The notes under the pieces were generated by a model. The model did no database searches, was not told where the DNA came from, and was given only the letters and a program-made list of their open reading frames with translations. Of a stretch of 64,000 nt of DNA, positions 25,469 to 34,978 are shown in pieces (position 1 is the stretch's first letter; the number at the start of each line of letters is the position of its first letter). The translations under genes and the position numbers were made by a program. This DNA comes from Tillus elongatus (taxonomy: Eukaryota; Arthropoda; Insecta; Coleoptera; Cleridae), in assembly GCA_964006375.1 (NCBI GenBank), contig OZ023267.1, forward strand, positions 83,330,906-83,394,905, given 5' to 3'.

Positions 25469-26025
25469 TGAAAACTCAAAATTTTTCCGGAAAACCTTGT
25501 CCAATTTTTCCGAATAACGAACTTGTCAAAGCCATTTACAAAAGGAAGGTACATGCCAAATGTTATCAAAATCGGCTTATTACTTTTTGAGATATGAATT
25601 TTTTTCAAATGAAAACTCAAAATCTTCCCAGAAAACCTTGTCTGATTTTCCTGACTAACAAACTTGTCAAAGCCATTTACAAAGGGAAGGTACGTGCCAA
25701 ATTTTATCAAAATCGGCTTATTACTTTTTGAGATATGAATTTTTTTCAAATGAAAACTCAAAATCTTCCCGGAAAACCTCGTCCGATTTTCCTGACTAAC
25801 AAATATGTCAAAGCCATTTACAAAAGGAAGGTACGTGCCAAATTTTATTAAAATCGGCTTATTAATTTTTGAGATATGAATTTTTTTCGAATGAAAACTC
25901 AAAATTTTCCCGGAAAACCTCGTCCGATTTTCCTGACTAACGAACTTATCCAAGCTATTAACAAAAGAAAGGTACATGCCAAATTTTATCAAAATCGGCC
26001 CATTATTTTTTGAGTTATCGGTGTG

Positions 26026-26031
<6 letters not shown>
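25469..26031 (+). repeat. Four tandem 141-bp units
   Basis: AACTCAAAATnTTnCC followed by GGAAAACC recurs at about 25472, 25613, 25754 and 25895, exactly 141 bp apart. Each unit has CCGATTTTCCTGACTAACRA and AAATCGGCTTATTA-type segments. Because 141 is a multiple of three, a minus-strand frame stays open for 207 codons with a 47-residue repeat; this is a by-product, not a gene. Other copies in the window have a single unit. Confidence 0.9.
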
Positions 26032-26118
<87 letters not shown>

Positions 26119-26121
26119 TAT
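26032..26121. repeat. (AT)n, left part, interrupted by gypsy
   Basis: Pure AT from about 26034 to the LTR start at 26122. It continues at 37265-37346 beyond the gypsy element. The likely 4-bp TSD is ATAT, which cannot be proved inside an AT tract. Confidence 0.9.
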
Positions 26122-28407
26122 TGTGAGGGGTCAAATCGGGATAAGGTTATCTTTCCCTAATATGGGGAGGTTCCCACGGGATAACCTTATCAATACGGCT
26201 TTATTTACGGGATTTGCTCAGGCGCCAGCAGCGTGGTTTAAAGGAAGACGCTGCGCTCCCTCAGGACTATATCTCTGTCCTCGGTTGTTATTTACAGATA
26301 CACGGACCCGGGGTACACTCCAGTGGAGACAGGGTTCGCCTAAGTCCTCAGGCAGAGTCCCTCAGGACTCCCTAATTATGGCCTGTATATTAGAGATCAG
26401 AATGTTGCGTTATGTTGGGGTGGATTGGTTGGGAAGCTTTAAATGAAATACCGTATAAAACAAATAGTCTATTTACAAAAGTATTGGTGGGGAAATATTT
26501 ACAAAATATATACAAAGAAATATTTACACAAGGGATTCTCCCGGTATACCCCACGTTTAAACTAACTTAATTGACAACAAATCAATTTATTAGAGACCAG
26601 AGGCAGAAACTGAAATATTCGCGAGTTATACGGACGGTATCACGAATAGGGGTGGTAAACTAGCGGGTTGTAAGCGGGCAGAAGCGTCCCAGGATCGCCA
26701 AAGCAAGGCACCGGACAGGTGGTCGGTTTAAGCGGGCATGCAATATTAATTACGGACCCTCAAGCATGCGTTGCAGTCATACAGACTCTCTACGACCGGA
26801 GGAAGTGTCTCCCTAGGGAGATGGAAATTTCCCCTCGACAAAATAAAGGAAGTCCTCACTATCAAGTTAAAAGAAAACACAGCCTCCAGACGGTGCCTTC
26901 AGGACGGTCGGGATACCGGGTATCGCCAGACTGTTTCGATCGCCAGGAGTGGTGGAGACCTACTGCAGCCCGAAATATCCCCGCTGGCGTCCAGATCCAG
27001 GAGCACGAGAGCTGCGCCACGGGAGACCGCTTTGGGATGATTTGGTCGTGGCTAGACCGCCCCCCGGTTCAAATCAACGTGCAGTCGGCCGCTTTGCTAG
27101 TGCTCTCGCGTTCTCGGGAAGACTCCAGCCCAGGAACGCGACCCCTTTGCGTCTCCCGACGGAAACATATAAAGCTTTTCCCCCAAAGACTGAAAACGAC
27201 AAGGTTTTCCCAATAATGTCAGCCGGACGGTCGGGGCACCGGGTATCGCCAGACTGTTTCGATCGCCAGGAGTGGTGGAGACCTACTGCAGCCCGAAATA
27301 TCCCCGCTGGCGTCCAGATCCAGGAGCACGAGAGCTGCGCCACGGGAGACCGCTTTGGGATGATTTGGTCGTGGCTAGACCGCCCCCCGGTTCAAATCAA
27401 CGTGCGGTCGGCCGCTTTGCCAGTGCTCTCGCGCTCTCGGGAAGACTCCAGCCAAGGAACGCGAGCCCCGGCTCCCCCAGGTCGCCCCGCGGATACAGAC
27501 AGAAACGAACGATGGACCTATTTATCCGAAGCTTCCTTGCTGCCGTCTCTCTGAAATAAAACCACTGACGAACACAACAACATTCAATATCTTTTCCACA
27601 CCTGGACTTTTAACGTCACCTCTGGCGAAGGCCACCAAGCGCGCCTAGGTGTCCGCCGCCAGAGAGAGTCGTCGATCCGTGGAAAACCCCTTTCATACAG
27701 GCCCTCCACCGTACAGCTATAGAGACAGCGACCTACCCAAACGAAGCGGAAATGAGCGGCCTGCTGAAGACAGCGCTCTCCACTTGCCACAGCCACTAAC
27801 TCTACTAAGCTGGTGCACCTAACGAATCGCGGCGTACTCTTCCACGGCCGGCCTGAAATACACAATAAAACCCAACACCAAGAATCAAGACGCGGACGGT
27901 GGCTGCTTCCTCTCTGTGACCTGGCTCTGCGCTCGCTGAAAGAGAACTAAACTCCCACGGTCGGCCTGCTGGATTCGCTACTGAAACACACAACAAAACC
28001 GAATACCAAGAACGAAGACGCGGACGGTGGCTGCTTCCTCTCCGTGACGGCCCCTGCGACTGCTGAAAAAGAACTAACTTGTCGAGCGCGTTACAGTCGA
28101 TATATCCAGACCTCGATGCGGCCTCAGTCATCCGAAGCTTATGCGCCGCACGCGGTGCGCGTAGGTTGATGCAGTGGACCAGCCCGTCCGTTCCCGCTTT
28201 CATCGTTTCGCATGCCGCAGGACTCGCCTGGGCGACCTCAACCCGCTATACTCCTTACCCTTCCTCCGATCTCGCGACGTTTTCTTGAAATTATACTTTA
28301 TTGAATGTTTTAATAACAAAAATAAATTAAATTAAATACGGATGGTACGGATCTATTCCCCTGTTAACTAATTAGATTTCTAATGGCCATTACGTCACTT
28401 CGTGACA
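26122..28407 (-). repeat. Gypsy LTR (3' LTR on the minus strand)
   Basis: 2286 bp, unusually long for an LTR. Contains an internal direct repeat of about 247 bp at a 323-bp offset (26902-27148 and 27225-27471) and a second imperfect repeat of about 110-125 bp (27841-27953, 27954-28080). Open frames across it are by-products of GC-rich repeated DNA. It abuts (AT)n on the left. Confidence 0.93.
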
Positions 28408-28424
28408 TCCCCCTCTCTTCTCCT
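28408..28424 (-). promoter_or_regulatory. Gypsy polypurine tract
   Basis: On the minus strand, GAGAAGAGAGGGGGA lies directly before the 3' LTR start TGTCACG. This is the expected plus-strand primer for reverse transcription. Confidence 0.8.
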
Positions 28425-29607
28425 GAAAGAAAAAACGAAGTTTTTTCTTCCACATCCCGACCTCACCGGTCCTCTGGTCCCCAATATAACAATATTAATA
28501 CAAGAAAATAACAGGCATACCAATATGTCGAGAAAGAATGCACATAATGTACCCTCAAAGAAAAGTTTCTCTTTCCTGTTTCATATAAGCAAGCAGTCTT
28601 ACTCAATACACCTTTAAACTGAATCAAACATCTTTTAAAGCAAGAATAAATAATCAGTATGTGTAACGGAGAAATGATATCAAATTTCTAACCATATTCC
28701 CTGGGTATGAGTATGCGCAAAATTTCTTAATAATAAAAAAATATATATTCTTAAACTAAATGAAACGTGTTTCAAATGAAAATTAGATAATTATAAGGCG
28801 CACCAGGGAAACGATATTGTCAAATTTTCATCATAACCCCTGGGTATGCGCAACATCTCATAATTAAAAAACGAAATATTCTTAAACTAAATCAAACATC
28901 TCTGAACGGAAAATTAAATTATTAAAATTTGTAAGTAAACAGCAAATAAAATATATCCTTAAACTAAACTTCTATATGCAATATCGTTTAACTCAAGAAA
29001 ATAATCAAAATGAAAAATGCAAGTTAAAACTAAATTAATCAGGGTTCCTAAACGTAAATAAACAAATCGTTCAAATTTAACACACCCGAAATTGATAGCT
29101 TCCCGCCTCAAATGAATTGGGAGCTATTTGAACGGAACTTAGCACAAAATGTCTGAGGATTAGGTTGAATACACTATGCTTAAGCTAAATAATAGTCAAT
29201 GATAGTCTCACCCACAGTCTCCTCGTTTGTGCACCGTCGAGTGGCACTCCTAGAAGTGTCCCACACTACCGTGTCACACACTGCACCTAGTACCTGTCGC
29301 CTGTCCATCCAGTCGTGCAGCCGCACGTGGCCCTCTGCGTCGGGTCCATGGAGCGCCGGCTGGCACCAGGCGATACGGCCTGCCCTGGTAGCGGCACCCA
29401 TCCCTTGAGGTGGCCTCCAACTGTTTGGGCTTGCTGGTTGGCAACTCCGGCAGTTCCCATGGTTTCGGTCGTTCAGCACCAGGTTACACTGGGTAGCTAC
29501 ACGTGCAACCTAGGGCGTACACTGCGTGGCTCTGTCGATACTCCTCTTCTCCATGACCACAGTTGGTTTTCCTGGGTCCCGACGGGAACATACTCGGGAC
29601 CTAATGC
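28425..29607 (-). other. Gypsy region between pol and the 3' LTR
   Basis: About 1.2 kb. 28425-29160 is AT-rich with two short duplicated segments (CTTAAACTAAAT... and CCCTGGGTATG). 29180-29600 is GC-rich with a 99-codon minus-strand frame lacking a start context or motif. No env-like signal peptide or membrane segment was recognised. Confidence 0.5.
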
Positions 29608-32019
29608 TTACTTTCCCACCTTGGGAGCATTACACAGCTTCTTACAGCGGTAACGAGTGTGTCCAGACTGACCACACCTCGAACATAAACTCTTCTCTGC
29701 CATCGGTAAATACTCTGGTTTTACGGGAACAATTTCGTCGATTCTGGATGCGTCTGCTGCTGCATATGCACGGATAAAGTGTAGTTCTGGCGGCGGCGAC
29801 GTATTTACGGCCTCTGGCTGCTGTGGTGCATGAAACTTTTTCAAATCCTTCACATGTAAGTGCTTCAGCAGCTTGCCCTTGGTATCCCGGAGGTCATATA
29901 CCACCGGCGACACTACTTTGACCACCGTATACGGCCCAGAATATTTCGCAGCGAGCTTTGCGGCAAAACCACTGGTTCCTTGGGATAACGGATGTTCCCG
30001 GCGTAGCACCTGTTCACCAACTTTGCATTGCCATTCCCTGCGACGCAAATTGTAGTGGCGACTTTGTTGGGTGAACGCCCTTGCCAGATTCATTCTTACT
30101 AACTCGAATGTTTCTCGCAGCTTCTTCAGACGGTTATGACGGTCTTCTATTTCTTCCGGCGTCGTCTCCGGCTCCTCTGGCTGACTCTCCGGCGGTATTT
30201 CGCGTTCAGCGTGCACCGCGCCGGGGACGGTCAGCTCTCGGCCGAAGTTCAGGAAGGCTGGGGTGAATCCGGTGGATTCCTGTTTGGCCGTGTTGATGGC
30301 GAACCCCAGTTCAGGCAATCTTTCATCCCACTGTCGCTGATCATGCTCGCAAAACTGAGCGATCATGGTTTTCAGCGTGCGATTCGCCCTCTCCACAGCA
30401 TTGGCCTGGGGAGTGTATATTGGGGTCAGCCTCTGGGCTATCCCCAACTCCTTCAGCCAGGCCTTGTGTTCATGGGACACTAGTTGTTTCCCGTTGTCCG
30501 AGATCAGTGTCTTGGGGTAGCCAAACTTAGTGATAACCATCTCAAACAACGCTTTGTTGACGGCGGGGGCGGTGGCTTTCCTCAACGGTCGGCATTCTAC
30601 CCATTTCGTAAAACGGTCTTGGGCGACAATAATAAAATTGTGCCCCTTTTTGGACCGAGGCAGGGGTCCCACTAAATCGACGCAGACGGTTTCCCATGGT
30701 GTCTTGTTCGAGGAAGGCTGCATCTTCCCAGGGGTCTGTTGTTGGGAGACTTTAAACCTCTGACAGCGATTACATTGCCTCACATAACTCGCAACTTCTC
30801 GAAACATCCCTGGCCAATAGTAATGACAAGCTATACGGGCAATGGTTTTTGAAATGCCCATGTGCCCGGCGGTCGGTTCGTCGTGGTTCTCTCGTAGAAT
30901 TCGGCCACGCACGTCCTTAGGGATGCACAATTTCCAGGGATCGCTCAGCTCGGGCTCACTTAAGTTGTATGTGTCCCAAAAATGTCGGTACAGTCTTCCG
31001 CCCCTGATGGAATAGTCGGGAAATGCCTCCGGGTTCCTTTCCACCTGGTCCAACTTACGTCTGTACCAGGAACAGCTTGCTTCCTCCTCTGTGAAGCAAA
31101 TATTCTCTTCCGCGGACTCTTCACAGCTCTCCAACGGTGAACGGGAGAGGGCGTCCGCTACACGGTTTAGTGCCCCTCGTCGATATTTTATCGTGAAGTC
31201 GTATTGTTGTAGAAATACGCTCCACCTGGCCACACGCCCAATCGGGGTTTTAATCGTTTGCAACCACCTAAGAGATTGGTGGTCTGTCAGTACTGTAAAA
31301 TGGTACCCCTCCAGGTAGGGGCGCATTTTTTCAATCCCCCATACCACCGCTAGGCACTCTTTTTCCATCACAGAATAATTTTTCTCGGCAGGGCAGAGCG
31401 TCCGGCTGGCATACGCGATGACTTTTTCTGACCCATCGATGTTCTGAGTCAGAGCTATGCCTAAGCCATTATCACTGGCATCAGTTTGCAGGACGAATTC
31501 TTTCGAAAAGTCCGGACAGGTCAATATCGGCGTCTGAGTGAGTAATTTCTTCAGGTCTTTAAACGACCTCTCTTGCTCTTCACCCCAGTGCCATCGACTC
31601 TTCTTCTTCAATAGCTTGGTCAAGGGGGTCACTACCTGTGAGAATTGCGGAATGAAACGGCGGTACCACGAGGCGACCCCCAAAAATCGACGGACGTCTC
31701 TTACGGTTCGTGGGGTCGGCATGGCCTCGATAGCCTCCACTTTATCCGGATCGGTGCTGATGCCATCCGACGTCACAACATGCCCAAGATATTTCAGCGA
31801 CTTCCTGCAGAAGTGACATTTCTCCGGGTTCAGCTGCAAGTTACTCTGCCTCAGCCTTCGGAACACTTCCCTCAAGTTCTCCAGGTGCTCCTCGAAGGTC
31901 TCTCCCATTACGATAACGTCGTCCAGGTAGGCGAAAGCGTGCGGTTCCATATCGGGGCCTATTATAGTATCCAACAGCCGCTGGAACGTCGCTGGAGCCG
32001 AGTGAATTCCGAAAGGCAT
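29608..32019 (-). CDS. Gypsy Pol: RT palm/thumb, RNase H, integrase, C-terminal zinc knuckle
   Basis: 803 codons from MPFGIHSAPATFQRLLD. Motifs: AYLDDVIVM (RT catalytic Asp pair, residue about 31); RNase H LQTDASDNGLGIAL (about 178), EKECLAVVWGIEKMRPYL and LTDHQSLRWL; integrase HHCC zinc-binding region with GHMGISKTI and CNRCQRF (about 375-420); core VDLVGPLP, ISDNGKQ and ERANRTL (the DDE triad, about 445-560); a GPY-type module KYSGPYTVVKV (about 690). Unusually, a complete CCHC knuckle CSRCGQSGHTRYRC follows near the C-terminus (29648-29689). The frame is open throughout. It is separated from the RT fingers by the duplication at 32028-32168, so the start shown is simply the first Met after that break. 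Confidence 0.93.
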   Translation of the reverse strand: MPFGIHSAPATFQRLLDTIIGPDMEPHAFAYLDDVIVMGETFEEHLENLREVFRRLRQSNLQLNPEKCHFCRKSLKYLGHVVTSDGISTDPDKVEAIEAMPTPRTVRDVRRFLGVASWYRRFIPQFSQVVTPLTKLLKKKSRWHWGEEQERSFKDLKKLLTQTPILTCPDFSKEFVLQTDASDNGLGIALTQNIDGSEKVIAYASRTLCPAEKNYSVMEKECLAVVWGIEKMRPYLEGYHFTVLTDHQSLRWLQTIKTPIGRVARWSVFLQQYDFTIKYRRGALNRVADALSRSPLESCEESAEENICFTEEEASCSWYRRKLDQVERNPEAFPDYSIRGGRLYRHFWDTYNLSEPELSDPWKLCIPKDVRGRILRENHDEPTAGHMGISKTIARIACHYYWPGMFREVASYVRQCNRCQRFKVSQQQTPGKMQPSSNKTPWETVCVDLVGPLPRSKKGHNFIIVAQDRFTKWVECRPLRKATAPAVNKALFEMVITKFGYPKTLISDNGKQLVSHEHKAWLKELGIAQRLTPIYTPQANAVERANRTLKTMIAQFCEHDQRQWDERLPELGFAINTAKQESTGFTPAFLNFGRELTVPGAVHAEREIPPESQPEEPETTPEEIEDRHNRLKKLRETFELVRMNLARAFTQQSRHYNLRRREWQCKVGEQVLRREHPLSQGTSGFAAKLAAKYSGPYTVVKVVSPVVYDLRDTKGKLLKHLHVKDLKKFHAPQQPEAVNTSPPPELHFIRAYAAADASRIDEIVPVKPEYLPMAEKSLCSRCGQSGHTRYRCKKLCNAPKVGK

Positions 32020-32027
32020 AACCTTGT

Positions 32028-32168
32028 GGGTTTTGTGGGCGGTATCGCTGTTTAATAGGTTCTCTCCTCGACAGGCGGATATGATGTTGTACTCGGTCGG
32101 TAGGGCCAGTTATTCGTTTGAAATATCCAAGTTCTTTCTCCAAGAACAGATCAAGTTGACGTCGCTCT
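32028..32168. repeat. 141-bp duplication inserted into gypsy RT
   Basis: Appears identical to 32495-32635 (467 bp away), which encodes the segment upstream of RT. The extra copy sits between the RT strand ending PGRGLYQ and MPFGIHSAP and is read out of its original frame, giving a stop at 32110. Without it these two motifs would be adjacent, as in all gypsy RTs. Confidence 0.85.
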
Positions 32169-33027
32169 GATACAACCCCCTCCCCGGGACGGTAAAGGCG
32201 GTGATGGGCTTACTTGTCGGCGTCAGAGGGATTTGCCAGTAGCCCTGCTTCAAATCCAGACTGCTGATGTACTTGGCCCGGCGAAGCTTGTCGAGTATGC
32301 CCGATATATATGGCAGCGGGTAGGCGTCCTTGACGGAAACCTTGTTAACTTCCCGGAAGTCCACACAGAATCGGTATTTTCCGTCCTTTTTCTTAACCAT
32401 CACCACAGGTGAGCTCCATGGGCTGTTAGAAGGTTCTATAATTCCTTCTTCCAACATCCTGTCGACCTCGTCGTTAATGACCTGCTGCATTTTCGGGTTT
32501 TGTGGGCGGTATCGCTGTTTAATAGGTTCTCTCCTCGACAGGCGGATATGATGTTGTACTCGGTCGGTAGGGCCAGTTATTCGTTTGAAATATCCAAGTT
32601 CTTTCTCCAAGAACAGATCAAGTTGACGTCGCTCTCGGGGGGTCAATTCCCCCAAGGTGTTCGTTTCCATAGTATGTATTGGAACTACGGGCGGGGGTGG
32701 AGTTGCTGACGCCAGCAGTTCTCCATCGAGGTAGGTTTTAGCGGTCGGTAAATCTATACGGAAGTCGTACTTCCCCAAAATATCCATCCCCAACACTAGG
32801 TCTACCGGGAGGTGAGGCAGATACAACAGCTCCCCTTGTATCCTCTTACTACCCAACATCAATTCAGTCACGTACATTTGTTGTACGGAGACCAGTCTTC
32901 CATCGGCGATGCGGGTGTTTACGTCTGGCAAGGAGACGGCTTGTAAATAATCTGCGTCTATTTCCTCAAGTGCGGTACCGCTCAGAAAGACCTGGTCGCC
33001 CCTGTGTCCAGCAAAGCACTGAAACAC
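32110..33027 (-). pseudogene. Gypsy protease end and RT fingers, cut off by duplication
   Basis: Contains the end of the aspartic protease (LVLGMDILGKYDF), then the RT N-terminus: KELGYFKRITGPT, SPWSSPVVMVKKKDGKYRFC, VDFREVNKVSVKDAYPLP and SSLDLKQGYWQIPLT (first catalytic Asp). It then runs into the duplicated segment and stops. Just upstream, the protease active site LLDTGATRSF is readable at about 32990-33018 in the gag-side frame. A missing base at about 32981-32990 shifts it out of this frame, so the apparent first Met of this frame is not the true start. Confidence 0.85.
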
Positions 33028-33142
33028 TTCTGGCCTATCCTTGTCCTGACTATGGGCCTGTTGTCAGTTCTAGATCATCTGTCAATGGCCGAGGTGTCGT
33101 TGGGGTGGAACTGCTGGAGTCTCGGCCCTCCACAGTTCCCAT

Positions 33143-34285
33143 CTAGTTTCCCGGACATTTGCAATCCCGGGATAACACCCCTGTCTTGCCACAGCGTGAA
33201 CAAAACAGTCGTGGTGCTTTCTGACACTTGCTTCTCATGTGTCCTGTCTCACCACAATTCCAGCAAGTCGTACGCTCCATCGCGAAACGAACCTGCTTAC
33301 GGGTTTCCGGACGGTCAGTCGTAGGCGAAGTCGGGGGTGTGAAACGGTTCTTAGCGGGGGAACTAGTATTCCCACTTTCTTGCTCATCCGAAGGAGGCCG
33401 GCTAGGCTTTGGTGGGCCCTCCTTGGTATCCTTCAGTTCCTTCAACATCGCCTCAATTGCCTTTGTTTTTTCTATGAACGTACGTATATCTGGCACGTCG
33501 CAATTCCAGAGCATCTGTCGGAATTCTGGGCGCAGGTTTCTTCGTAACCAATTCAATTCCTGTTGCCTGTTGATGTTTCCGTGCCGGCGTATGAGTGTCT
33601 GTAGCTCCGTTATGTAGGTAAACACGGACTCACCGGCTTTGTGTAAACGTCGACTGATTTCAGCTTCTAAATCTACGAAGTAGTTTGCCGGGAAATAGAA
33701 ACGCTTGAAATCCTCGATAAAGTCTTCCCACGATGTCCAGTACGCCCTATTATTTCGATACCACAGCAAGGCTTGACCTTCCAAGACCTGTGGCAACACT
33801 GGCAGAAGGCGGTCCGAAGATATGTTAAAGTGCAAGCGGATTTCTTCTAGCCGTTCTAAAAATGCTACGGGGTCAGACCTGCCCTGGAAATGCAGGTTCC
33901 ACGCAAACAGATTGAGTGGTTCTGGTTGCCGAAATGTCGCAGTCTCGGTCATAGGTGATATTGGCGGCGGGAATGGCTTTTTCGTAGGCGGTGTTAGGTG
34001 CCCGATTAAGTTTCCCGTTCGTGGTGACGACGGCGGCGATGTGGTAACGTTAGGCAGTGAGGCTGCCTCGGTGTGCGGCGGTCTTCCTTCACGCAAAAAT
34101 TTAATTAATTGCCTTCTCATTTCTTCAACCGTTGTCTGGGGTCGTAGGCAAAACCTCGCTAACTCTGTTTCCAGTTCAGGCTTCTTCAGCCTGTATACCC
34201 ATCCTACCCGGCCGTCAAATAGGTCCGGGTCGGACTTCTCTTGAGGTTCAGGCTCGACGGCCTTGTCCGTTTTCGGGTCTGACAT
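33143..34285 (-). CDS. Gypsy Gag with two zinc knuckles
   Basis: 380 codons from the ATG at 34285, which follows a non-coding leader. The N-terminal region has KPELETELARF and TVEEMRRQLIKFLREGRPP, a SAP-like pattern seen in many insect gypsy Gags. The middle holds a capsid domain (FQGRSDPVAFLERLEEIRL, ALLWYRNNRAYWTSWEDF, FVDLEAEISRRLHKAGESV). The C-terminus has CWNCGETGHMRSKC and CSRCGKTGVLSRDCKC (about residues 339-376), where the second knuckle is irregular. It would form the particle and bind RNA. The frame is intact; protease begins in a shifted frame right after it. A diverged homologue is at 44600-44960. Confidence 0.92.
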   Translation of the reverse strand: MSDPKTDKAVEPEPQEKSDPDLFDGRVGWVYRLKKPELETELARFCLRPQTTVEEMRRQLIKFLREGRPPHTEAASLPNVTTSPPSSPRTGNLIGHLTPPTKKPFPPPISPMTETATFRQPEPLNLFAWNLHFQGRSDPVAFLERLEEIRLHFNISSDRLLPVLPQVLEGQALLWYRNNRAYWTSWEDFIEDFKRFYFPANYFVDLEAEISRRLHKAGESVFTYITELQTLIRRHGNINRQQELNWLRRNLRPEFRQMLWNCDVPDIRTFIEKTKAIEAMLKELKDTKEGPPKPSRPPSDEQESGNTSSPAKNRFTPPTSPTTDRPETRKQVRFAMERTTCWNCGETGHMRSKCQKAPRLFCSRCGKTGVLSRDCKCPGN

Positions 34286-34959
34286 TGTTCAGTGCAAACG
34301 GTAAGGCGGCAAGACGGCGCTGCGAAGCTGTCGAAGATGCTAACGCAGTGTTAGGATGAAACGGGTCGGATTTGTAACAGTAGTTTCCCTTGGTCAGTAG
34401 TGTTTAAACAAAACCCAAAAAAAAATCATAAATACAAAACAACAAAAATTCGGAATAACAAAATTCTCTACAAGTTGAAACCAAAAAAAAAAAAAACACT
34501 ACATATTAACGCTAAACTTAAGATGTTGATTAAAAGAAAATGTTACACTCAAAGCAAACAATCGTATTACGTAATGCAATAAACAAACATTCAAAGCTAG
34601 CGTGAAAACAAAAGTTAATTATTACTACCACAAAAATATTGCAAGATCAACAGCTGATTACAAAGAATTCTACTAAAAGCAAAATAAATTAATGTTCACG
34701 GTTTCACAAAGTATTGATGATACGGCGATTGCTATCGTAGATAACAATATTGTAATTCCTTTTTAAATTCTGCCTCTGTTTCAAACTCAAAATATATCGA
34801 ATTCCTAAGATACGTGTAACATATCTTATCTACACTTTTCCAACAAACTCTTATCACACTTAACGATAAACTATGTACATTAAAATTTAAAAATTTCAAA
34901 ATATTCACGGCTACTTCCCTACATCCACCTTTCTCTAATTTAATTTACTAACTTAGGTC
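34286..34959 (-). other. Gypsy 5' leader
   Basis: Untranslated region between the primer-binding site and gag, strongly A-rich in the plus-strand view. No open frame of interest. Confidence 0.6.
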
Positions 34960-34978
34960 CCTGCTCGCAGGTGCCATT
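34960..34978 (-). promoter_or_regulatory. Gypsy primer-binding site
   Basis: On the minus strand the 5' LTR end ...CCTCACA is followed by AA and TGGCACCTGCGAGCAGGGA. A TGG-starting stretch at this place is the expected tRNA-complementary site. The decayed relative has the similar GACACCTATGAGCAGGG at 45430-45448. The primer tRNA was not determined. Confidence 0.7.

Noticed and set aside
25408..26031. 207-codon minus-strand frame with a 47-residue repeat
   Set aside because: It exists because the tandem unit is 141 bp, a multiple of three. Related single-unit copies have no open frame, and the DNA is AT-rich non-coding repeat.
26123..28288. Several 69-201 codon frames inside the gypsy LTRs, duplicated at 34971-37145
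   Set aside because: They lie in the LTRs, overlap on both strands, follow the internal direct repeats and show no domain.
29180..29479. Possible env-like ORF after gypsy pol
   Set aside because: 99 codons without signal peptide, membrane segment or glycosylation pattern; it stays an unnamed post-pol region.
31091..32709. Plus-strand frames of 70-136 codons opposite gypsy pol
   Set aside because: Shadows of the strongly supported minus-strand Pol frame.
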